This document shows, piece after piece, positions 60,413 to 64,000 of a stretch of DNA of 64,000 bases (the stretch's first letter is position 1; the number at the start of each line of letters is the position of its first letter). The stretch covers positions 2,152,296 through 2,216,295 of the forward strand of contig NZ_CP009227.1 of assembly GCF_000775995.1 (NCBI RefSeq), in the 5' to 3' direction. The DNA comes from Treponema sp. OMZ 838. Lineage in GTDB: Bacteria; Spirochaetota; Spirochaetia; Treponematales; Treponemataceae. Both the position numbers and the translations under genes were made by a program. Under the pieces are notes generated by a model. That model saw nothing but the letters and a program-made list of their open reading frames with translations, did not search any database and had not been told where the DNA came from.

Positions 60413-62322
60413 ATGGAGTACCAAGTAACTGCGACACGGCGCAGGCCTCAGCGATTTGAAGATTTATTAGGGCAGGATTTTGTTGCGGCGACGCTGCAAA
60501 AATCTATTGAAGCGGGGAAAATAGCCCATGCGTATCTTTTTTCGGGGCCGCGCGGATGCGGTAAAACCAGTTCGGCGCGTATTTTAGCCAAGGCACTCAA
60601 CTGCGAAACGGGAACAGTCGCTACTCCCTGCGGAGTGTGTACCTCGTGTCGCGAAATTACAGCGGGTTCAAGCATTGACGTTATCGAAATAGACGGCGCA
60701 TCGAATACGAGCGTCAACGATGTGCGGCAAATCAAGGACGAAATCCTCTTTCCGCCTAATACCAGCCGTTATAAAATCTATATTATCGACGAAGTTCACA
60801 TGCTTTCTACAAGCGCTTTCAATGCGTTGCTGAAAACGATTGAAGAGCCGCCTCCCTATGTTATCTTTATTTTTGCAACAACCGAACTGCACAAAGTTCC
60901 GGCAACTATCAAAAGCCGCTGCCAGCACTTTAACTTTAAATTAGTCGATGTAGAAGTGCTTAAACAGGCTTTAGCAGAGGCGGCGGCGGAGCTGCATATC
61001 GAGGCTGACGACGAGGCGCTGTACTGGATTGCGCGCGAGGCTACCGGGAGCGTGCGCGATTGTTACACTTTATTCGATCAAGTGGCTGCCTTTTCGGACG
61101 GGCATATCACCTTTGAAAAAATACAGAGCACGCTCGGTTTAACGGGTACTGATTCGATCGGAGCCTTGCTGACTGCTTGCGTTCAAAAAGATGCCGCCGC
61201 CGCGCTGCTCACCCTTGATACTATTCTGCAAAACGGTGTTTCTACCGAGCAATTTACGGTAGACTGCACCAACTATCTCCGCAGTCTTCTATTAATACAA
61301 CAGGGCATTACAAAAGAGGCTTTGATCGGGCAGCGCGCGGATCGGTTTCCGCAGGAGATACTGACGGGATGGGATGCGCAACAGCTTGAGCGTGCGCTGT
61401 ATCTGTTTTTGCAGCTTTTCAGAGATCTCCGCTTCTCGCTTAATCCTCGTTATGAACTGGAATTAACGGTTTCCCGCCTTGCATGGCTTTCCGACTATGT
61501 TTCCCCAAAGGAACTGAAAGAAGCCTTTGATGCGGCTCAAGCGCTGCTCGCGGGCTTACCTACGGCAGTTCAATCTGCAACCAGAGCACTGCCCGGCAGC
61601 GGGGTGCCGCAAAAAGGCGGGGCTGACTCCCCTTTTTTAAGACCGGCGGCTTCTCTTCGCTGAGGGTTGCCGGTACTTACGGAAATACCGCATCGGCCGG
61701 GATACCGGTCAATGCTTCGGTCGGAATAGCAGGCACCTCGCAGACAGGAATTTCGGCCAATGCCCCGCTAGGTTATACTCAGCATCCGGCAACCGGAGCA
61801 GTGCAGCAGCAACAGGAGGTACAGCGTCCGGCAACCGGAGCAGCGCCGGTGCAGCAGCGGGATGTTCCGGTACCGCAGGGGACGCCGCAGATTCAGCCGC
61901 CGGTGTCGGTACCTCAGCCTTCGGCAGTGCGGCAGTCGCCAACCGGAACCACGCCGCCGCCCCGTGTGCAAAGCATCGATGAGCTCAAGGATGCGCTCGT
62001 TCAGCATCTACTCATAGAACATACGATGCTGTCGGCTGCGGTCGGAAAAACGCTCAACTGGCGCGAACGGGACGGCATCCTGTATATGGCTGTTCACAAC
62101 CCTTTTGAAGTACAGCAGCTGCAGCGGGAAAAAAATATCCTAACCCGAAAGACGGCGGAGCTTTACGGCAAAGAATTGAAAATACAGATAACGCTCGCTC
62201 AAGAAGAGACGGTACAAAAAGTTTCCGTCCCTGCGCGGGTAGAGATGGTGCTGCGTAATATCAAAGGTAGCATCGTTGACATACAGAAAAAAGTGGTTGT
62301 AGAAGAACCGGAGGAAGAATAA
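60413..62322 (+). CDS. dnaX: DNA polymerase III subunits gamma/tau, read through a -1 frameshift
   Basis: Clamp-loader ATPase. Zero frame 60413-61663 gives a 416-aa gamma-like form. A -1 shift at T_TTT_TTA (61633-61639) gives a ~636-aa tau-like form ending at 62322. Motifs: Walker A GPRGCGKTSS, zinc module CGVCTSCREITAG with the leading C in ALNCETG, Walker B IYIIDEVHML, sensor 1 FIFATTELHK, SRC (arginine finger), sensor 2 REATGSVRD. The extra tau region has a Gln/Pro-rich linker (~430-500) and a C-terminal domain (SIDELKDALVQHLLIEHTM...). The ATG has no Shine-Dalgarno sequence; TACTAT (60401-60406) puts +1 at the ATG. ybaB overlaps the tau stop by 1 nt, so the frameshifted product is the operon-consistent one. 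Confidence 0.9.
61619..61674 (+). promoter_or_regulatory. dnaX frameshift signal: slippery heptamer between two hairpins
   Basis: Upstream GGGG (61619-61622)/CCCC (61629-61632) hairpin, then T6 (61633-61638) containing T_TTT_TTA in the right phase, then the 6-bp stem ACCGGC (61642-61647)/GCCGGT (61669-61674). The upstream hairpin plus U-run also resembles an intrinsic terminator or transcription-slippage cassette. Confidence 0.7.
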
Positions 62323-62633
62323 TGAATATAAATCCCTTTGAATTGATGAAAAACGCAAAAGATTTGCAGACTCATTTCGGGAAAATGCAAGAAGAACTGG
62401 CGGCGCTCCGCGTGCAAGGTGTTTCGGGCGGCGGCTTGGTAAAGGTAACGCTCAGCGGTACCTTCGATATGGTAAAAGTCGAATTGGATCCCATCGCTGT
62501 CGATAACCGCGATATTCCGATGTTACAAGACCTGATCCGCTCGGCTCATACCGATGCAATAGAAAAAATTAAGGATACCTTGAAGGAAAAAATGGGACCG
62601 CTCGCCGCGCTTACGGGAGGAATGCCGTCATAA
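62322..62633 (+). CDS. YbaB/EbfC nucleoid-associated protein
   Basis: A 103-aa DNA-binding protein of the YbaB/EbfC family (MNINPFELMKNAKDLQTHFGKMQEELAALRVQG...GGGLVKVTLSGTFDMVKVELDP). A coiled-coil N-terminal helix and a C-terminal helix LIRSAHTDAIEKIKDTLKEKM. The ATG overlaps the long-form dnaX stop (TAATG), and recR follows with the same overlap, giving tight translational coupling dnaX-ybaB-recR, an arrangement common in bacteria. Spirochaete EbfC binds DNA; the precise role here is inferred. Confidence 0.92.
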   Translation: MNINPFELMKNAKDLQTHFGKMQEELAALRVQGVSGGGLVKVTLSGTFDMVKVELDPIAVDNRDIPMLQDLIRSAHTDAIEKIKDTLKEKMGPLAALTGGMPS

Positions 62634-63223
62634 TGAATGCGCTTGAAGACCTTATCGACAATTTATGCCGCCTGCCGGGTATCGGAAAAAAGAGCGCCGC
62701 CCGGCTCGCATATCATATCCTGAAGCAAGAGCCTCCCTATGCCCACCGACTGGCAGACAGCCTCTACAAGCTTCACGAGAGTATTAAGCCCTGCCCGATA
62801 TGCGGCGCTTTTACCGATCAGGACGTGTGCGCCGTTTGCAGCGATCCGGGGCGGGACGGCTCATGCATCTGTGTCGTGGAGCAGCCGCAGGATGTTTATA
62901 CCTTGATGAGCATGGGCGAATACCGCGGGCTTTTTCACGTGCTTGGCGGCGTTATCGCGCCGCTTGAAGGTATCGGTCCGGAACAGCTCCGCATTGCAAG
63001 CCTTGTTAAGCGTATCGGCAACGGTACGGCGGTAAAAGAAGTGATTCTCGCAACCAACCCGACAATCGAAGGGGATACCACCGCCCTTTATATCCAAAAG
63101 GTGCTGCGCGATCTTCCCGTTGAGGTTACCCGCCTTGCATCGGGACTGCCGGTCGGCGGCGATTTGGAGTACACCGACAAACTGACGCTGATGCGCAGCT
63201 TCAAAGGCAGGATAAAGATTTAA
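62633..63223 (+). CDS. recR: Recombination mediator RecR
   Basis: A 196-aa RecFOR-pathway protein. HhH motif LPGIGKKSAARLAYH; C4 zinc finger CPICGAFTDQDVCAVCSDPGRD; Toprim domain ICVVEQPQDVYTL and FHVLGGVIAPLEGIGPEQL; Walker B-like C terminus ATNPTIEGDTTALY, VTRLASGLPVGGDLEYTD. Normal family length. Last gene of the dnaX operon. Confidence 0.95.
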   Translation: MNALEDLIDNLCRLPGIGKKSAARLAYHILKQEPPYAHRLADSLYKLHESIKPCPICGAFTDQDVCAVCSDPGRDGSCICVVEQPQDVYTLMSMGEYRGLFHVLGGVIAPLEGIGPEQLRIASLVKRIGNGTAVKEVILATNPTIEGDTTALYIQKVLRDLPVEVTRLASGLPVGGDLEYTDKLTLMRSFKGRIKI

Positions 63224-63425
63224 GATTTATTTTTTGCTTGACAAAATGTTTAATTATCGGTATACATCAAGTGAGATTTAGTAATATATGCGGTAATCTG
63301 CCGCCCTCTAAAAGTCATCCATAAAAAGTAATCGTACAAAAAGTTTATCATCAACAACATCAAAATTCTGAGCTATTGATGTCTATACGAGAGGTGAAAT
63401 AGCAGAAAGTTGTGCCGGTTATGCG

Positions 63426-63484
63426 TTACCGCTCAGACGGGAAAGCAAGACGGTAAAGTTCTGTCCCAGAGAAGCGGAACAGAA
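63426..63484 (+). other. Two consecutive hairpins in the leader of the Ig-like lipoprotein gene
   Basis: TTACCG (63426-63431)/CGGTAA (63451-63456), then TTCTGT (63459-63464)/ACAGAA (63479-63484). They lie in a 356-bp intergenic stretch (63224-63579) with no ORF. It looks like a structured 5' leader, but matches no riboswitch class I can identify. Confidence 0.4.
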
Positions 63485-63579
63485 GAAATTATAATGCATT
63501 TTTATCGCCGGAGCGTGGGGCCGTCCATAAACTTCAGGTTTTGGATAGTTTTCTTGCTAAATGAAGCGGAGAAAAACTT

Positions 63580-64000
63580 ATGAAAAAGATGAATCACGTA
63601 GTATCTTTTGTACTGATTTTATTAACTGTTCTTGCAGGTGTTACCTGTAAACCGTATGTAGGCTTGGGCGGTCAGATCGATATTCTTCCGCCGAGTGGGA
63701 AAATCATCTATCCTGATACGAGGGAAACGCCGATCCGTGGTTCCTTTGTGTTACAAGGCAGTGCAAGCGATGATGACGGTATTCAATCGATTTCGGTTGT
63801 TTTTGAAAATATCGAAACAAAAGAAAGAAGCTCTGCGTATCGCGCCGAAGGATTTTCCGCAGGGGATGTTTCAGCTTCGTGGACAATAAACGTAAACAAC
63901 GAATCGACAGGAATCGAACCCGGACACGATCTGGTAAAAGTGTATCCTATTCCCGACGGTGAATATACGGCAATTGTGAGCGTTACCGACAAGGTTGGAA
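63580..64000 (+). CDS. Ig-like-domain lipoprotein, cut by the right edge
   Basis: The ATG at 63580 has GGAG 8 nt upstream. Signal/lipobox MKKMNHVVSFVLILLTVLAG then VTCKP, lipid attachment at Cys. The visible 140 aa continue with PPSGKIIYPDTRETPIRGSF, LQGSASDDDGIQSISVVFEN and IPDGEYTAIVSVTDKVG, the pattern of Ig/PKD-like beta-sandwich repeats (D/N-G-x-Y...VxVTD). It runs off the window with no stop. Surface lipoprotein family common in treponemes; function unknown. Confidence 0.8.
   Translation, partial: MKKMNHVVSFVLILLTVLAGVTCKPYVGLGGQIDILPPSGKIIYPDTRETPIRGSFVLQGSASDDDGIQSISVVFENIETKERSSAYRAEGFSAGDVSASWTINVNNESTGIEPGHDLVKVYPIPDGEYTAIVSVTDKVG

Noticed and set aside
63400..63530. c-di-GMP, cobalamin, TPP or SRP-type RNA
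   Set aside because: The diagnostic cores of those classes are not present; only generic hairpins are.

Overview
The window looks like the chromosome of a cultivable host-associated Treponema (oral T. vincentii/T. medium type is my guess). The grounds are a cytoplasmic filament protein CfpA, a Tp0750/Tp0751(pallilysin)-type gene pair, beta-helix/leucine-rich lipoprotein adhesins, several Trep_Strep/MptD ECF transporter S components, and a dnaX-ybaB-recR cluster. There are no rRNA or tRNA genes, no CRISPR array and no complete insertion sequence that I can see.

Layout. 1-1.9 kb: 3' end of a surface adhesin. 2-5 kb: an MBL/beta-CASP exonuclease-like protein, rlmB and a second SpoU/TrmH methyltransferase. 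5-15.4 kb: a pyruvate-phosphate-dikinase-like protein whose ATP-grasp domain is degenerate and whose gene is split by a -1 frameshift, a protein with an apparent degenerate HPr-like C-terminal domain, CfpA, the Tp0750/Tp0751 pair, thiolase and a DUF1284 protein. 15.6-19.2 kb: an Rpn nuclease, a decayed Rpn copy and metG. 19.3-44.1 kb: three paralogous ECF transporter cassettes (S, T and fused double ATPase), two AraC regulators and one TetR regulator. One cassette also carries a heterodimeric ABC exporter-fold pair. That operon is split by a defence island of about 8 kb (30.2-38.2 kb). The island holds an orphan BsuBI/PstI-type methylase with a broken endonuclease remnant, a fused SIR2-APAZ-short Argonaute (SPARSA-like), and a DUF262/DUF1524 GmrSD-like protein. 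A 5' stub of the second exporter gene lies on the left edge and the intact gene on the right edge.

44-52 kb is a decay-prone zone: Rpn nuclease fragments, a truncated four-helix-bundle gene, a broken adhesin and a full-length 1.35-kaa adhesin lipoprotein. Next to it is a membrane-bound HTH regulator with paired AACCATGGTT palindromes. 53-63 kb is housekeeping: tcdA, mraY, ruvC, a VapBC module, an M24 aminopeptidase P, a glucosaminidase lipoprotein, guaA, dnaX (with a U_UUU_UUA slippery site that joins the short and long forms), ybaB and recR. The window ends in a truncated Ig-like lipoprotein.

Recurring themes. (i) Several housekeeping genes have a good sigma-70 promoter whose predicted start site falls on the ATG (leaderless). 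(ii) Small hairpin repeats with conserved shoulders populate the intergenic regions. (iii) Homopolymer and slippery-site frameshifts occur in several genes. The most novel candidate is the cluster of an ATP-grasp-dead PPDK-like protein, an HPr-like protein and CfpA. It could be a PEP-driven phosphotransfer branch. All functional statements come from reading motifs; no searches were run.
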